Shown here piece by piece: positions 1 to 8,438 of a DNA stretch of 43,654 nucleotides. Position 1 is the stretch's first letter; every line of letters begins with the position of its first letter. The translations under genes were made by a program, and so were the position numbers. Origin of the DNA: Peptococcaceae bacterium UBA2264 (lineage in GTDB: Bacteria > Bacillota > Desulfitobacteriia > Desulfitobacteriales > Desulfitobacteriaceae); the NCBI GenBank assembly GCA_002347475.1, contig DDXI01000062.1, positions 1 through 43,654 on the forward strand, written 5' to 3'. The notes beneath the pieces are model-generated. The model saw only the letters and a list, made by a program, of their open reading frames with translations, was not told where the DNA came from and did no database searches.

Positions 1-423
1 CTGGACAGCAGTATCAATAGTAAGTATAACATCATCACCCCGGCGGGAAAGTTCCAAAAAATGGGCGGCAGCCTGCCCAAGGGTGGGGTTTTTCAGCCCC
101 AAAAGCCAGTCGGCCAAACTTCCTTCCAGTCCTGCTGAGCCATGCTGAAGAGTGGCATAGCCAAGCAGGGGCTCTAACATCTCTCCCTGGGGGTAAATAC
201 GGATTTTCTTGCCAGACTCAGTTATTGTCTGAGCTAATACTTCGCCATTACGGTCAAAAATTCCTCCCCTGAGCACGCGCTCCTCTAATCTGACCAAACG
301 TTGATTTGCCGGATTTTTTTGCAGAGCCTCAGCTGCAATAACCTGCCAGTAGACCAGACCCAAACTCAGTAGAATAAAGCAGGCGGCAAACCCCAAAGCT
401 ACCTGACGCAAGCCACGGTTCAT
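1..423 (-). CDS. Class B penicillin-binding protein, N-terminal part only
   Basis: Partial gene; the window ends inside it, and about 141 residues are visible. It begins MNRGLRQVALGF with one membrane segment (residues about 8-28). Then come the motifs RGGIFDRNGEVLA and SAGLEGSLADWLLG, then DDVILTIDTAVQ, which matches the start of the dimerisation/pedestal region of class B transpeptidases of the PbpA/FtsI type. These enzymes cross-link peptidoglycan outside the membrane with a SEDS glycosyltransferase partner. The ATG overlaps the stop of the FtsW/RodA gene by four bases (ATGA), so the two are translationally coupled, as expected for a SEDS-PBP pair. The catalytic SxxK domain lies outside the window. 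Placement after fhaA-fhaB-PP2C-rodA suggests a PbpA orthologue; this is by analogy with actinobacterial order. Confidence 0.88.
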   Translation of the reverse strand, partial: MNRGLRQVALGFAACFILLSLGLVYWQVIAAEALQKNPANQRLVRLEERVLRGGIFDRNGEVLAQTITESGKKIRIYPQGEMLEPLLGYATLQHGSAGLEGSLADWLLGLKNPTLGQAAAHFLELSRRGDDVILTIDTAVQ

Positions 424-1700
424 GCTGCATACTCCCTCCCCCTGTTTTTCAAAACACCTTTATCCGCTGCCTGTGAGATATTGGCCAGTAAACCCAGCAG
501 GAAGAAATGCACCACCAGGGAACTGCCGCCATAACTGACCCAGGGCAGAGGAATGCCGGTCAAGGGCAATAGTTTGGTAACACCGGCCAGAATGATCATG
601 GTTTCGGTTCCCAGTAAAATACCAATGCCGGCAGCAATAATTTGGCCAAACCTGTCTGGAGCATTATTACTTATGACAAATGCTCGCATAATTATTATCA
701 GAAAAAAGCACAGTAAAGCCATAGCTCCCGTAAAACCCAGTTCTTCGGCAATAACCGAAAAAATGAAATCTGTACCGGCAGCAGGAATTAGATAAGCTCC
801 GATGCCATTACCTAAACCAGTACCTAATATTTTGCCTCCCCCAATCGCAAATAAGGATTGAACAATCTGATAGCCACCGCCTGCCGGATCCAGCCAGGGA
901 TTTAACCAGACCTCCACCCTTAAACGCACATGGCCAAAAAGCAGATATCCCAAAACAAAGGTCAGGATAAAAATCGGCAGGGCCAAGCCCAGATAAAGAG
1001 GCCTTTCTGTAACCACAAATAAGAGCAGAGCAAAGAGAGAATAAAATACCAAGGCTGTTCCCAGACTTTTCTGAGCTGCCAGCAGTCCCAGAGAAAAGGC
1101 CGCCATAACAAGGAAAGGCCCCAGAGTATGCCAATCCGGCAGAGAAAATCTTCCCACCTGAATGGTCCCTACCCGCAGAATCTCCTGGTTTTCCCCCAAG
1201 TATGAAGCTAGAAATAATAATAAGGCAATTTTTACAAACTCCTCAGGCTCGACATTGAAGCCGGCAAACCCCAGCCAACTGGTTGCTCCGCCGCGCGTTG
1301 CCCCAAATAATAGGGTTACTATCAGCAACACCACTGCTGCCAGCCCCCAGAGGTAGGGCAGTTGTCCCAACCGGCGATAGTCACGCAGACCGAAAAGCAC
1401 CCCGTAATAAATAATTAGTCCAATATTAGCCCACCAAAATTGCCGCAAGGCTAATTCAGGGTCAATCCTAACAAGAAAAACTAATCCAATAGCAAGGATA
1501 ATCTCTACAGCAGGTAATAAATACCGGTCACCTTTATAATGAAACTTTTTTTCCAGTAAAGCCCCCAGAAGCAGGATCAGGGAAAAAAGCAGGACTTGCC
1601 GGAGAAGGGCGCTTGTGATTTCGGCATCAGCCTGTATTATAGCCAATCCTGTCCCCAGGAGAACAATGACCAGAAACCGTGTCAGCAAAAGACTGCTCAT
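420..1700 (-). CDS. FtsW/RodA/SpoVE family SEDS peptidoglycan glycosyltransferase
   Basis: A 426-residue polytopic membrane protein with about ten hydrophobic segments. It polymerises lipid II glycan strands on the outer face of the membrane. Family signatures visible are GGATSWLGFAGFNVEPEEF (residues about 136-155), GGGYQIVQSLFAIGGG and GTDFIFSVIAEELGFTGA, the last containing the conserved aspartate of the SEDS active cavity, and a C-terminal LTGIPLPWVSYGGSS. The ribosome site (GGAG, seven bases upstream) lies in the intergenic gap and end of the PP2C gene. Its stop overlaps the start of the PBP gene. The position beside a class B PBP and regulatory FHA/PP2C genes fits either RodA (elongation) or FtsW (division). 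Sequence alone by eye does not separate them, so no symbol is given. Confidence 0.93.
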   Translation of the reverse strand: MSSLLLTRFLVIVLLGTGLAIIQADAEITSALLRQVLLFSLILLLGALLEKKFHYKGDRYLLPAVEIILAIGLVFLVRIDPELALRQFWWANIGLIIYYGVLFGLRDYRRLGQLPYLWGLAAVVLLIVTLLFGATRGGATSWLGFAGFNVEPEEFVKIALLLFLASYLGENQEILRVGTIQVGRFSLPDWHTLGPFLVMAAFSLGLLAAQKSLGTALVFYSLFALLLFVVTERPLYLGLALPIFILTFVLGYLLFGHVRLRVEVWLNPWLDPAGGGYQIVQSLFAIGGGKILGTGLGNGIGAYLIPAAGTDFIFSVIAEELGFTGAMALLCFFLIIIMRAFVISNNAPDRFGQIIAAGIGILLGTETMIILAGVTKLLPLTGIPLPWVSYGGSSLVVHFFLLGLLANISQAADKGVLKNRGREYAA

Positions 1701-1704
1701 AAGC

Positions 1705-2424
1705 TTACTCCATAATACAGCACAAGGCTGTATAATTATCCGGAGCTCCCCGTTTATGGACCAGGCCCCTTAAGCCTTCGATACGATCTTCCCAGGAGAA
1801 CGGTTGCCTGAATTGGGCCGTAAGTTCCTCATCACTCAAGAGATTGGAAAACCCATCCGTACAAAGAAGGAAAACATCGCCAGGCTCTAAATCACAACTC
1901 CGGTAATCAATCTCTACCCGTCTGGAAGTACCCAAAGCCCGTACCAGGACATTTTTCCGGGGGTGTTTCTCTGCTTCTTCAACAGTAATCTGACCTAAAC
2001 GCACAAGTTCCTCAACCAGGGAGTGGTCAGCAGTCAACCGCAGCAGGTCTCCGTTACGCCATAAATAAGCTCTGCTATCACCGATATGGGCGACAATAAA
2101 TCTGTTCTGGCGCAGCACCAGCATGGTCAAGGTTGTCCCCATCCCCTTGTTCTCCGGCTGCAGCAACGACCTTTCGTAGATAACCTTATTAGCACTGGTT
2201 ATGGCCTTATTCAGCCAGGGTTGCAGCTGTTCATTGGTGACCCCATGAAGTTCGGCAGCCAGTTTTTCTAATTCACTCATTGCTGTCCCGGCAGCAATTT
2301 CACCAGCCTGGTGACCCCCCATGCCGTCAGCAACAGCAAACATTCCGTAATTGGACAAAACAAGAAAAGCATCTTCATTATTTTTACGCACCTGACCGGT
2401 TTCACTGAAACTTAGAACTTTCAT
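1705..2424 (-). CDS. stp: PP2C-family serine/threonine phosphatase (Stp/PrpC/PstP type)
   Basis: 239 residues. It dephosphorylates proteins phosphorylated by Hanks-type kinases such as PrkC/PknB, using two or three Mn/Mg ions. All metal-ligand motifs are visible: GQVRKNNEDAF near the start, FAVADGMGGHQAGE (residues about 33-46), IGDSRAYLW, TADHSL, LLCTDGFSNLL and a terminal DNYTALC. The start was set at ATG 2424 because the protein then opens MKVLSFSETGQ, typical for the family, and GAGGTGGG lies just upstream. A longer frame to 2550 exists but lies inside the FHA gene. The first 23 bases overlap the end of fhaB. The cognate kinase is not in the window; in related clusters it follows the PBP gene, beyond the left edge. 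Confidence 0.93.
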   Translation of the reverse strand: MKVLSFSETGQVRKNNEDAFLVLSNYGMFAVADGMGGHQAGEIAAGTAMSELEKLAAELHGVTNEQLQPWLNKAITSANKVIYERSLLQPENKGMGTTLTMLVLRQNRFIVAHIGDSRAYLWRNGDLLRLTADHSLVEELVRLGQITVEEAEKHPRKNVLVRALGTSRRVEIDYRSCDLEPGDVFLLCTDGFSNLLSDEELTAQFRQPFSWEDRIEGLRGLVHKRGAPDNYTALCCIME

Positions 2425-2857
2425 TTTCCCACCTCGAGTATTGAAAAGTAACGCTGCCGATCTTAATATAATCACCCGCCACCAATTGGACCGGTGAACG
2501 GATGCGTTCCCCATTAACCCAGGTTCCGTTAGTGCTTCCCAGGTCCTCAAGCATAGTTATTCCTTTTTGCTGCCGGAAAAGGGCATGTTCATGCGAAGCA
2601 AAATGATCCGGTAAAACAATATCATTGTGATTGCCGCGGCCAATCCGTAAACCCTTGCTGTCGATGCGCACAAGCCGTCCCTTGGGTAACAGTTCTGCCC
2701 CGGCAATAACCTCCAGACAGCCGTATTCCTGACCTGGCTGGACCGCCAGCAGTCCTCTTCCCCGCAAATCCGCCAGCAGTGCCGTCAGCAGGCGAAAAAG
2801 CAAAAGATAAATCAATCCCAAAAAGATAAACCGTCCAATAACCACAAGGATTTGCAT
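2402..2857 (-). CDS. fhaB: Membrane-anchored FHA-domain protein (FhaB-like)
   Basis: 151 residues. One N-terminal membrane segment (residues about 3-27, VVIGRFIFLGLIYLLLF) is followed by a short linker and a C-terminal forkhead-associated domain (about 70-145). FHA residues for phosphothreonine binding are present: IGRGNHNDIVL, SHEHA and EDLGSTNGTWVNGERI. It should recruit threonine-phosphorylated proteins to the membrane near the SEDS/PBP machinery. ATG 2857 has an AGGGGG ribosome site. It lies nine bases after fhaA and overlaps the phosphatase start by 23 bases, so the signalling genes are tightly coupled. The size and layout match actinobacterial FhaB/FipA; the symbol is by analogy. Confidence 0.88.
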   Translation of the reverse strand: MQILVVIGRFIFLGLIYLLLFRLLTALLADLRGRGLLAVQPGQEYGCLEVIAGAELLPKGRLVRIDSKGLRIGRGNHNDIVLPDHFASHEHALFRQQKGITMLEDLGSTNGTWVNGERIRSPVQLVAGDYIKIGSVTFQYSRWENESSKFQ

Positions 2858-2866
2858 AGGTACCCC

Positions 2867-3649
2867 CTATAGCTGCTTAATCGTCACAATACACTGACCC
2901 AACTGGATCCGATCTCCAGGTCCGATCAACTGCCGGGATATTCTCCGGTCATTAACCTGAGTTCCATTGGTACTTCCCAAGTCCTCCAGCAGCCAGCCCT
3001 GTTCGCAGCGGGTCAGTTTGACATGGCGGCGGGAAACCTCCGGATCAGAAAGCACAAATTCACAGCGGGTATGGCGTCCGATATAAATATTTTCGCCTTC
3101 GAGAATAATTTTCTTTCCCTTATCCGGTCCCTGAATAATTTCGAGAATATATTGTAAATTCCTGCTGTCTGGCCTCTCCTCTGCCAAAACTGCCTGGCCT
3201 CCGTTTTGCAAAAGAGTTGTATGGTCACGCCATAATTGCTTATCAGGAACCTCATCCTCCTGCTCGCCCCAGGAAACCTCCACCGAATCATCGAAAGCAA
3301 CTTCAACAATCATCTCCCGCAGGCTGACGCTGTCATCGGCATGCAGTTCAATTAAAGGTTTGCTGATAAAGGTGTAACCGTAGCGTTCTCCCTCCAGATA
3401 CAAATGCTTGGATAATTCCAGCAAAAAAGTCTCTCCGAAATTTGCCAGGGGGCTCCAGTCTTCAGGATTAAGATAAATCCTGTAGACATTAGGCACATAA
3501 ACCTGGGAAATACTGACCTGCTTATGGCGCAGCATTTCTTTCACAAGCCCCTTGGCAATTTCTACCGGCTGCAGACGGGCTGTTTTTTTTCTGAACGGCC
3601 CTGTAAAAAGAAGTTCAGCTACCTCTTCAAAACGAGTTAACAGGCTCAT
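2867..3649 (-). CDS. fhaA: FhaA-like protein: DUF3662 domain plus C-terminal FHA domain
   Basis: 260 residues. The N-terminal part (about 1-115) begins MSLLTRFEEVAELLFTGPF and matches the DUF3662 domain of FhaA. A variable linker (about 115-175) is followed by an FHA domain with GRHTRCEFVLSDPEVSRRHV and EDLGSTNGTQVNDRRI. In mycobacteria FhaA binds phosphorylated cell-wall regulators; that role here is inferred. The start was placed at ATG 3649, where the family N-terminus begins and GGTGGATAAGG supplies the ribosome site. The frame stays open to 3769 but that part is rlmN. The gene overlaps the 3' end of rlmN by 23 bases, the same overlap length seen between fhaB and the phosphatase. Confidence 0.88.
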   Translation of the reverse strand: MSLLTRFEEVAELLFTGPFRKKTARLQPVEIAKGLVKEMLRHKQVSISQVYVPNVYRIYLNPEDWSPLANFGETFLLELSKHLYLEGERYGYTFISKPLIELHADDSVSLREMIVEVAFDDSVEVSWGEQEDEVPDKQLWRDHTTLLQNGGQAVLAEERPDSRNLQYILEIIQGPDKGKKIILEGENIYIGRHTRCEFVLSDPEVSRRHVKLTRCEQGWLLEDLGSTNGTQVNDRRISRQLIGPGDRIQLGQCIVTIKQL

Positions 3650-4709
3650 CCTTATCCACCTTCCCTTGGCCACGGAGTTGACCACAGGCCGCATCAATAT
3701 CCGTGCCCCGTTCCTCCCTAATGGAAACAGACAGGTTATAACTTTCCAGAATTTTGGCAAATTCAGCAATTTTCCCGGGTTCTGGCCTGACCATCCTGGT
3801 CTCCCTCACGGGATTTACCGCTATCAGATTGATATGAGCCAAACAACCACTTAAAAGTTCTCCCAAAGCCCGGGCGCTGTCCTGATTGGCTGTTTCTGCT
3901 GTTAAAGCAACCTCATAAGTAATGCGCCTCTTGGTAAGTTCGCCGTATTCCCTGCAGGCCTTCATTAATTCCTGCAAGGGATACTTCAGATTAAGGGGAA
4001 CCAGGATATCTCTCACCTTGTTTAGAGCAGAATGAAGAGAAACCGCCAGACCAACCTGAGGGTTATCGCGCGCCAGTTGCCTGATTTTCGGTACTACTCC
4101 GCTTGTGGAAATTGTCATCCGGCGCATCCCGATATTTTGTCCTGTTTCCCGGTTTAAAATTTCCAGACTTTTCAGGACTGCTTCATAATTGAATAAAGGC
4201 TCTCCCATACCCATAAAAACAACATTGGTCACCTTGGCCAGAGGATCCTGCCGGGATATTAGGCGGCTGATTTCCAGGACCTGCCCCACAATCTCCCCGA
4301 CTGTCAGGTTCCGGCGCCACCCGCCTAAGCCTGTGGCACAAAAAGCACATCCCACGGCGCAGCCGGCCTGAGTCGAGACACAAACCGTCTGCCGGTTACG
4401 GGCTGTTTCCCGTTCGTAACCCATGAGAACGCTTTCTATTCTTTCCCCATCCTCCAAGCCAAAGAGGTATTTACAAGTCCCATCCCGAGCCCGCTGTTCC
4501 TGTAACAATTTCAGGGGCTGTAAATCAAGGAGGGTCCTTAATTTTTGGCGTTCAGCCTCCGGAATATTGGTCATCTCCTCCCAGGTCTGGACCCCTTTTT
4601 GCTGTACCCAGCGAAACAGTTGCTGAGCCCGGAAGCGTTTCAGACCAAGATTTTGGCAAATCTCGGCGAGTTCTGTTTCCAGGCAAGCGCGCAATTCTAA
4701 TTTTTTCAT
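3627..4709 (-). CDS. rlmN: 23S rRNA (adenine2503-C2) / tRNA (adenine37-C2) methyltransferase RlmN
   Basis: 360 residues, normal for the family. A radical-SAM enzyme that methylates A2503 of 23S rRNA and A37 of some tRNAs. The radical-SAM cluster motif CAVGCAFC (residues about 115-122) is intact. Other signatures are VFMGMGEPLFNY, RRMTISTSGVVP, LAVSLHSA and a C-terminal DIDAACGQL, which carries the second catalytic cysteine. ATG 4709 follows rsmB by 25 bases. The gene lies between rsmB and fhaA, so rRNA modification and the cell-wall signalling genes appear to share a transcript. No sign of decay. Confidence 0.97.
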   Translation of the reverse strand: MKKLELRACLETELAEICQNLGLKRFRAQQLFRWVQQKGVQTWEEMTNIPEAERQKLRTLLDLQPLKLLQEQRARDGTCKYLFGLEDGERIESVLMGYERETARNRQTVCVSTQAGCAVGCAFCATGLGGWRRNLTVGEIVGQVLEISRLISRQDPLAKVTNVVFMGMGEPLFNYEAVLKSLEILNRETGQNIGMRRMTISTSGVVPKIRQLARDNPQVGLAVSLHSALNKVRDILVPLNLKYPLQELMKACREYGELTKRRITYEVALTAETANQDSARALGELLSGCLAHINLIAVNPVRETRMVRPEPGKIAEFAKILESYNLSVSIREERGTDIDAACGQLRGQGKVDKDEPVNSF

Positions 4710-4734
4710 AACTTATTCACCTGATTTATTACTG

Positions 4735-6096
4735 TCAGACTTCCCGGCGCCGGAACTTGGCCAGAAAAAATCCGTCTGTTCCGTGTCTTTGAGTCAATAG
4801 CTGCAGCATTCCCTTACGAGCCGGCCGGAGATCCTCTTCCGCCAGCTGCATAAAAGGAAGAGTCGGGCTGATATCCACTGTTTCGAACTCGGGATGGTTC
4901 AGCCTGAAAGTTTTGGCTACTTCAAAGTTCTCCTCCGGCTCAATGGAACAGGTTGAGTACAGCAATTCGCCGCCCTCTGCCACACAGCGGGCAGCTTGAT
5001 CCAGGATCTGCCGCTGTAACTCAGGCAAAGTCACTAAATCACTTTCTTGCTTCTGCCAGCGCAAATCCGCTTTCCGTCTAATAATCCCCAGCCCCGAACA
5101 GGGGGCATCAACCAGCACCCGCTGCATGGAGAGGGATTCTACGCCAGGCAAGATGCGTGCATCACCCAAAACCGGGCGGATAATATCTATGCCCAAACGT
5201 TCGGCCAGACGCTTCAGCAATTCCAGTTTATGAGGATAAATGTCAAAAGCCCAAATCTCACCCTTATTAGTCATCATTTGAGCCAGATGCGTGGTTTTGC
5301 CGCCAGGAGCACTGCAGACATCTAAAACAGTTTGCCCCGGAGCAGGCTGCAAAACATGGGCAGCCAGCTGCGAGCTCTCGTCCTGGACTGTAAAATAACC
5401 AGCCTGAAAGCTCGCCAAACGTTCCAGAGCCCCGAAGTCCTGAATGATGATGCTTTCCGGCACTCTGGCCCCAGCCTCTGCTTTAACTCCCTCAGCCTGC
5501 AGAACCAGCAGAAGCTCAGCCCGCGAAATCTTTAAGGTATTCGTCCGGATCCAGGTTAAGGACGGCTGATTGTTCAAATCACAGAGTTTCTCTGTTTCAG
5601 CAAAGCCCCAGCGTTTCAGCCAGCGCCGCACCATCCACTCGGGATGAGAATAGCGTACAGACAAATAACGCAGCGGATCTCTTTGCTGATCCGGCCAGGG
5701 GATATTCCAGTCCTGAAGTAAAACCTGCCGCAAAACAGCATTTGCCAGGCCAGTAAATTTATTATCCTGTCTTTTAACCATTTCAACGCCTTCATTAATC
5801 GCCGCAGCGGCCGGTATTTTATCCAGAAAGAGTATCTGGAAGGCCGAAACCCGTAAGATTTCCCGAACCTGCGCAGGCAGGGCAGACAGGGGTTTACGTA
5901 AATGCAGCCGCAGGGCGAAATCCAGCAGATTGCGGTTTTTCAGCACACCATTGACCAGTATGGTAACCAATTGGCGGTCACGGGAATCTTCCATATACTG
6001 CAAGGAAGTTTGCAGGGCCAGATTGGCGTAAGAGCCGCCTTCATTGACCCGGAGTAAAATCTGCACTGCTTGCCAGCGGGCCTTATTCTTAGTCAT
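4735..6096 (-). CDS. rsmB: 16S rRNA (cytosine967-C5)-methyltransferase RsmB
   Basis: 453 residues. An N-terminal NusB-like RNA-binding domain (about 1-140) is followed by a Rossmann SAM-dependent methyltransferase. Motifs are DVCSAPGGKTTHLAQMM (SAM binding), VDAPCSGLGIIRRKADLRW (motif IV, catalytic cysteine) and LLYSTCSIEPEEN (second conserved cysteine). It makes m5C967 in the small ribosomal subunit. The start is ATG 6096 or the adjacent ATG 6099; both overlap the last codons of the zinc peptidase gene, and CAGGGAAG lies upstream, so the pair is coupled. Transcription probably begins at the promoter before the zinc peptidase. Confidence 0.95.
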   Translation of the reverse strand: MTKNKARWQAVQILLRVNEGGSYANLALQTSLQYMEDSRDRQLVTILVNGVLKNRNLLDFALRLHLRKPLSALPAQVREILRVSAFQILFLDKIPAAAAINEGVEMVKRQDNKFTGLANAVLRQVLLQDWNIPWPDQQRDPLRYLSVRYSHPEWMVRRWLKRWGFAETEKLCDLNNQPSLTWIRTNTLKISRAELLLVLQAEGVKAEAGARVPESIIIQDFGALERLASFQAGYFTVQDESSQLAAHVLQPAPGQTVLDVCSAPGGKTTHLAQMMTNKGEIWAFDIYPHKLELLKRLAERLGIDIIRPVLGDARILPGVESLSMQRVLVDAPCSGLGIIRRKADLRWQKQESDLVTLPELQRQILDQAARCVAEGGELLYSTCSIEPEENFEVAKTFRLNHPEFETVDISPTLPFMQLAEEDLRPARKGMLQLLTQRHGTDGFFLAKFRRREV

Positions 6097-6787
6097 CATT
6101 GCTTCCCTGAGCAATAATAATAAAACGGGCTAATTGCAGAATCGCTGCCAAGGCAGCAGCCACATAAGTCAGGGCAGCAGCATTCAGCATAGCCTTGACA
6201 CCCTGAGCTTCATCATTTTCCAACATTCCGCCCTCCTGGAGCAGGGCCAGGGCTCTGCCGCTGGCGTTATATTCAACAGGTAAAGTAATCAGCTGAAAAA
6301 GCACAGCGAAGGAAAACGCCATTACTCCAAGCTGCAGCAAGATATTAAAAGCCGGCATAAAGAAGCCCACTAAAATCAAAATTGGTCCCATACTACTCCC
6401 GAAATTGGCAACAGGGACAAAAGTTGACCGTAAGCGCAGGGGAACATAGCCGCTGGCATGCTGCAGGGCATGTCCGGTTTCATGGGCCGCTACGGCCACA
6501 GAAGCCAGGGAATCACCCTGATAAATATCCCTGCTCAGGCGCACAACCCTCGTTCTCGGATCATAGTGATCTGATAGTCTGCCCTCAGTGACTTCGATTT
6601 GGACATCATGCAGTCCCTTGCTTTGCAGGATCAGACGAGCCACCTGAACTCCACTCAGCCCCTTGCGGGAACGGACCTGGGAATAATGCCGATAGGCTGA
6701 AGAAATCCTGAACTGGGCATAGAGTGATAACAATATTGCCGGAACCAACAGAATCATTGTCGGATCCCAGCCCAAACCGAATAACAT
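6089..6787 (-). CDS. Zinc-dependent membrane peptidase, YugP family
   Basis: 232 residues with an N-terminal membrane segment (about 8-24), a cytoplasmic or peripheral catalytic part, and two or three further hydrophobic segments after residue 130. The zinc motif HETGHALQH (HExxH type) sits at about residues 103-111, preceded by the SLASVAVAA helix typical of YugP. The role is a putative membrane metalloprotease; substrates are unknown. ATG 6787 has a GGGGAGG site seven bases upstream, and a good sigma-A promoter lies at 6828-6856. It overlaps rsmB by eight bases. Family assignment is firm; physiological function is not established. Confidence 0.9.
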   Translation of the reverse strand: MLFGLGWDPTMILLVPAILLSLYAQFRISSAYRHYSQVRSRKGLSGVQVARLILQSKGLHDVQIEVTEGRLSDHYDPRTRVVRLSRDIYQGDSLASVAVAAHETGHALQHASGYVPLRLRSTFVPVANFGSSMGPILILVGFFMPAFNILLQLGVMAFSFAVLFQLITLPVEYNASGRALALLQEGGMLENDEAQGVKAMLNAAALTYVAAALAAILQLARFIIIAQGSNDD

Positions 6788-6827
6788 AGATATTCCTCCC
6801 CACAGCTTGGTTGCTTGCTGGTAAATT

Positions 6828-6856
6828 ATTATAGCCTATTTAGTGGTATGCGGCAA
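6828..6856 (-). promoter_or_regulatory. Sigma-A-type promoter before the zinc peptidase-rsmB operon
   Basis: On the minus strand, TTGCCG (6851-6856) and TATAAT (6828-6833) are separated by 17 bases, with the peptidase start about 40 bases downstream. The perfect -10 and optimal spacing support a real promoter for the long cell-wall/rRNA-methylation operon. Confidence 0.6.
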
Positions 6857-6916
6857 ATTACTTGCCAAGCCACCATATTTTAGAGGTTTGGCAGAGGAGA
6901 TCAGACTATATTCAGG

Positions 6917-7855
6917 CTAAGTGGCCAGATAATCACCAACCTGGCCATGCCTTCCCAGGAAAAAATCTCTGGCCGGCATGATGCGTTTGCCGGCTGGCTG
7001 CACCTCCCGGAGCAGAATATCTCCTTTTCCCGTCTCAACAGCCAGGCCATCTTCAGTTATGCGGAGAACTTTGCCGAACTTTGGCCCGCCATTGACCTTA
7101 AGAACATCCAGAGGCCTGCTCCGCCAGACTTTGAGGTTTTCTCCCCGGTAGGTTGTAAAAGAACCTGGCCAGGGATTCAGACCGCGTATCTGGTTGTGAA
7201 GTTCAAGGGCACTGCGGGACCAATCCAGCCATTCATGCTCCCTTTTGAGCAGAGGCGCATAAGTGCTGTCCCCGGTCTGAGCAACTGCCTGCAAATCTCC
7301 CCGGGACAAGGAGTTGATCGTCTCAATGAGCAGATCAGCCCCCAGTTCGGCCAAAGCATCATGAACTTCGCCGGTAGTAGCCTCCGCGGCAATGGGAAAG
7401 ACCTTCTGCAATAAAATATCGCCGGTATCCAAACCCTCATCCATCATCATGGTGGTTACCCCTGTCTGGGTCTCCCCTTTTATCACTGCCCAATGTATGG
7501 GAGCAGCTCCGCGGTAAGCAGGCAGGAGAGAAGCATGAACATTAAGACAGCCTCTCGCTGGCAGCTGTAATATTGCCGCTGGCAGTTTTTTTCCGTAAGC
7601 CACAACCACTATCAGTTCCGGCTGCAGCACTGTCAGGGATTCCAGTGTTTCGGCAGTATTTATTTTTTCCGGCTGCCAGACGGTTAAACCCAGTTTCTGG
7701 GCAACAACCTTAACAGCGCTGGCCTTCTGCTGTTTTCCCCGGCCGGCTGGTCTGTCTGGCTGAGTAATGACAGCTGCTATTTCATGACCTTCCCGAACCA
7801 GAGACTTTAAGGAAGGTACAGCAAATTCCGGTGTGCCCATAAAAACAATACGCAT
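6917..7855 (-). CDS. fmt: Methionyl-tRNA formyltransferase
   Basis: 312 residues, normal length. It transfers a formyl group from 10-formyl-THF to initiator Met-tRNA. The N-terminal formyltransferase domain shows MRIVFMGTPEFAVPSL, VVAYGKKLP, NVHASLLPAYRGAAPIHWA (catalytic Asn and His), TGVTTMMMDEGLDTGDIL (catalytic Asp), followed by the C-terminal OB-like domain with NPWPGSFT. AGGGAGGGG precedes ATG 7855. It lies 11 bases after def, the usual def-fmt pairing: one adds the formyl group and the other removes it. Confidence 0.97.
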   Translation of the reverse strand: MRIVFMGTPEFAVPSLKSLVREGHEIAAVITQPDRPAGRGKQQKASAVKVVAQKLGLTVWQPEKINTAETLESLTVLQPELIVVVAYGKKLPAAILQLPARGCLNVHASLLPAYRGAAPIHWAVIKGETQTGVTTMMMDEGLDTGDILLQKVFPIAAEATTGEVHDALAELGADLLIETINSLSRGDLQAVAQTGDSTYAPLLKREHEWLDWSRSALELHNQIRGLNPWPGSFTTYRGENLKVWRSRPLDVLKVNGGPKFGKVLRITEDGLAVETGKGDILLREVQPAGKRIMPARDFFLGRHGQVGDYLAT

Positions 7856-7866
7856 TTTTCCCCTCC

Positions 7867-8325
7867 CTAATTCTTGTTCTGGTAAGTTTTCTTGGCCAGG
7901 TCAACAAACAAAACTCCTTCCAAATGGTCTATCTCGTGCTGCAGAGCACGGGCCAGCAAGCCTTCACCCCTGATATCCTGCATTTCACCCTGACGATTCA
8001 AGCCCTGGACCCTGACCTGATAAGCTCTGGCAACTTCCCCGGAAACTCCCGGAATGCTGAGACAGCCCTCAACATCCACCTGCCGGCCCTGTTTTTCCAA
8101 AATTACAGGATTGATCAGTTCCAGCAGGCCCTCTCCTATATCAATAATAATAACCCGCTTGGATACCCCAATTTGCGGTGCTGCCAAGCCATAACCCTTG
8201 GCATCATAGAGGGTATCGGCCATATTTTTCAGCAATTTCTCTATAGCGGGCGAAATTTTGTTTACTTCCCTGGCCTTTTCCCGCAAAACCGGGGAACCTA
8301 TCTCTAGTATTTTATATACTGCCAT
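7867..8325 (-). CDS. def: Peptide deformylase
   Basis: 152 residues. It removes the N-formyl group from nascent proteins using Fe2+ or Zn2+. The three family motifs are present: GYGLAAPQIG (motif 1), EGCLSIPG (motif 2, metal-binding Cys) and QHEIDHLEGVLF (motif 3, HExxH). ATG 8325 has AAGGAG upstream. It lies between priA and fmt with an 11-base gap to fmt. A possible 23-codon ORF occupies the gap to priA. Confidence 0.97.
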   Translation of the reverse strand: MAVYKILEIGSPVLREKAREVNKISPAIEKLLKNMADTLYDAKGYGLAAPQIGVSKRVIIIDIGEGLLELINPVILEKQGRQVDVEGCLSIPGVSGEVARAYQVRVQGLNRQGEMQDIRGEGLLARALQHEIDHLEGVLFVDLAKKTYQNKN

Positions 8326-8336
8326 TACTTTTCTCC

Positions 8337-8408
8337 TTATTCCACGGCGGAATTGAACCCGCCTGTAATCATTACTGGTTCATTTTTAATTAACTGACAA
8401 GCTTTCAT
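8337..8408 (-). CDS. Candidate 23-residue small ORF between priA and def
   Basis: A short frame, ATG 8408 to TAA at 8337, begins MKACQLIKNEPVMITGG. It is preceded by a strong GGTGGGGAG site at good spacing, and its stop abuts the def ribosome site. It could be a translated small protein or only serve to couple priA and def translation. I recognise no family. The evidence is only the ribosome site and position. Confidence 0.25.
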   Translation of the reverse strand: MKACQLIKNEPVMITGGFNSAVE

Positions 8409-8438
8409 CGGCAATTTCTCCCCACCAGTGATCTGAAC

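Noticed and set aside
2086..2271. Plus-strand frame within the PP2C gene
   Set aside because: Short antisense shadow of an intact conserved gene.
8344..8366. T-arm-like GGCGG-loop-CCGCC suggesting a tRNA on the minus strand
   Set aside because: The 5-bp stem and TTC loop occur, but there is no acceptor stem, anticodon arm or D arm around it, and the spacing G53-C61 pairing is wrong.
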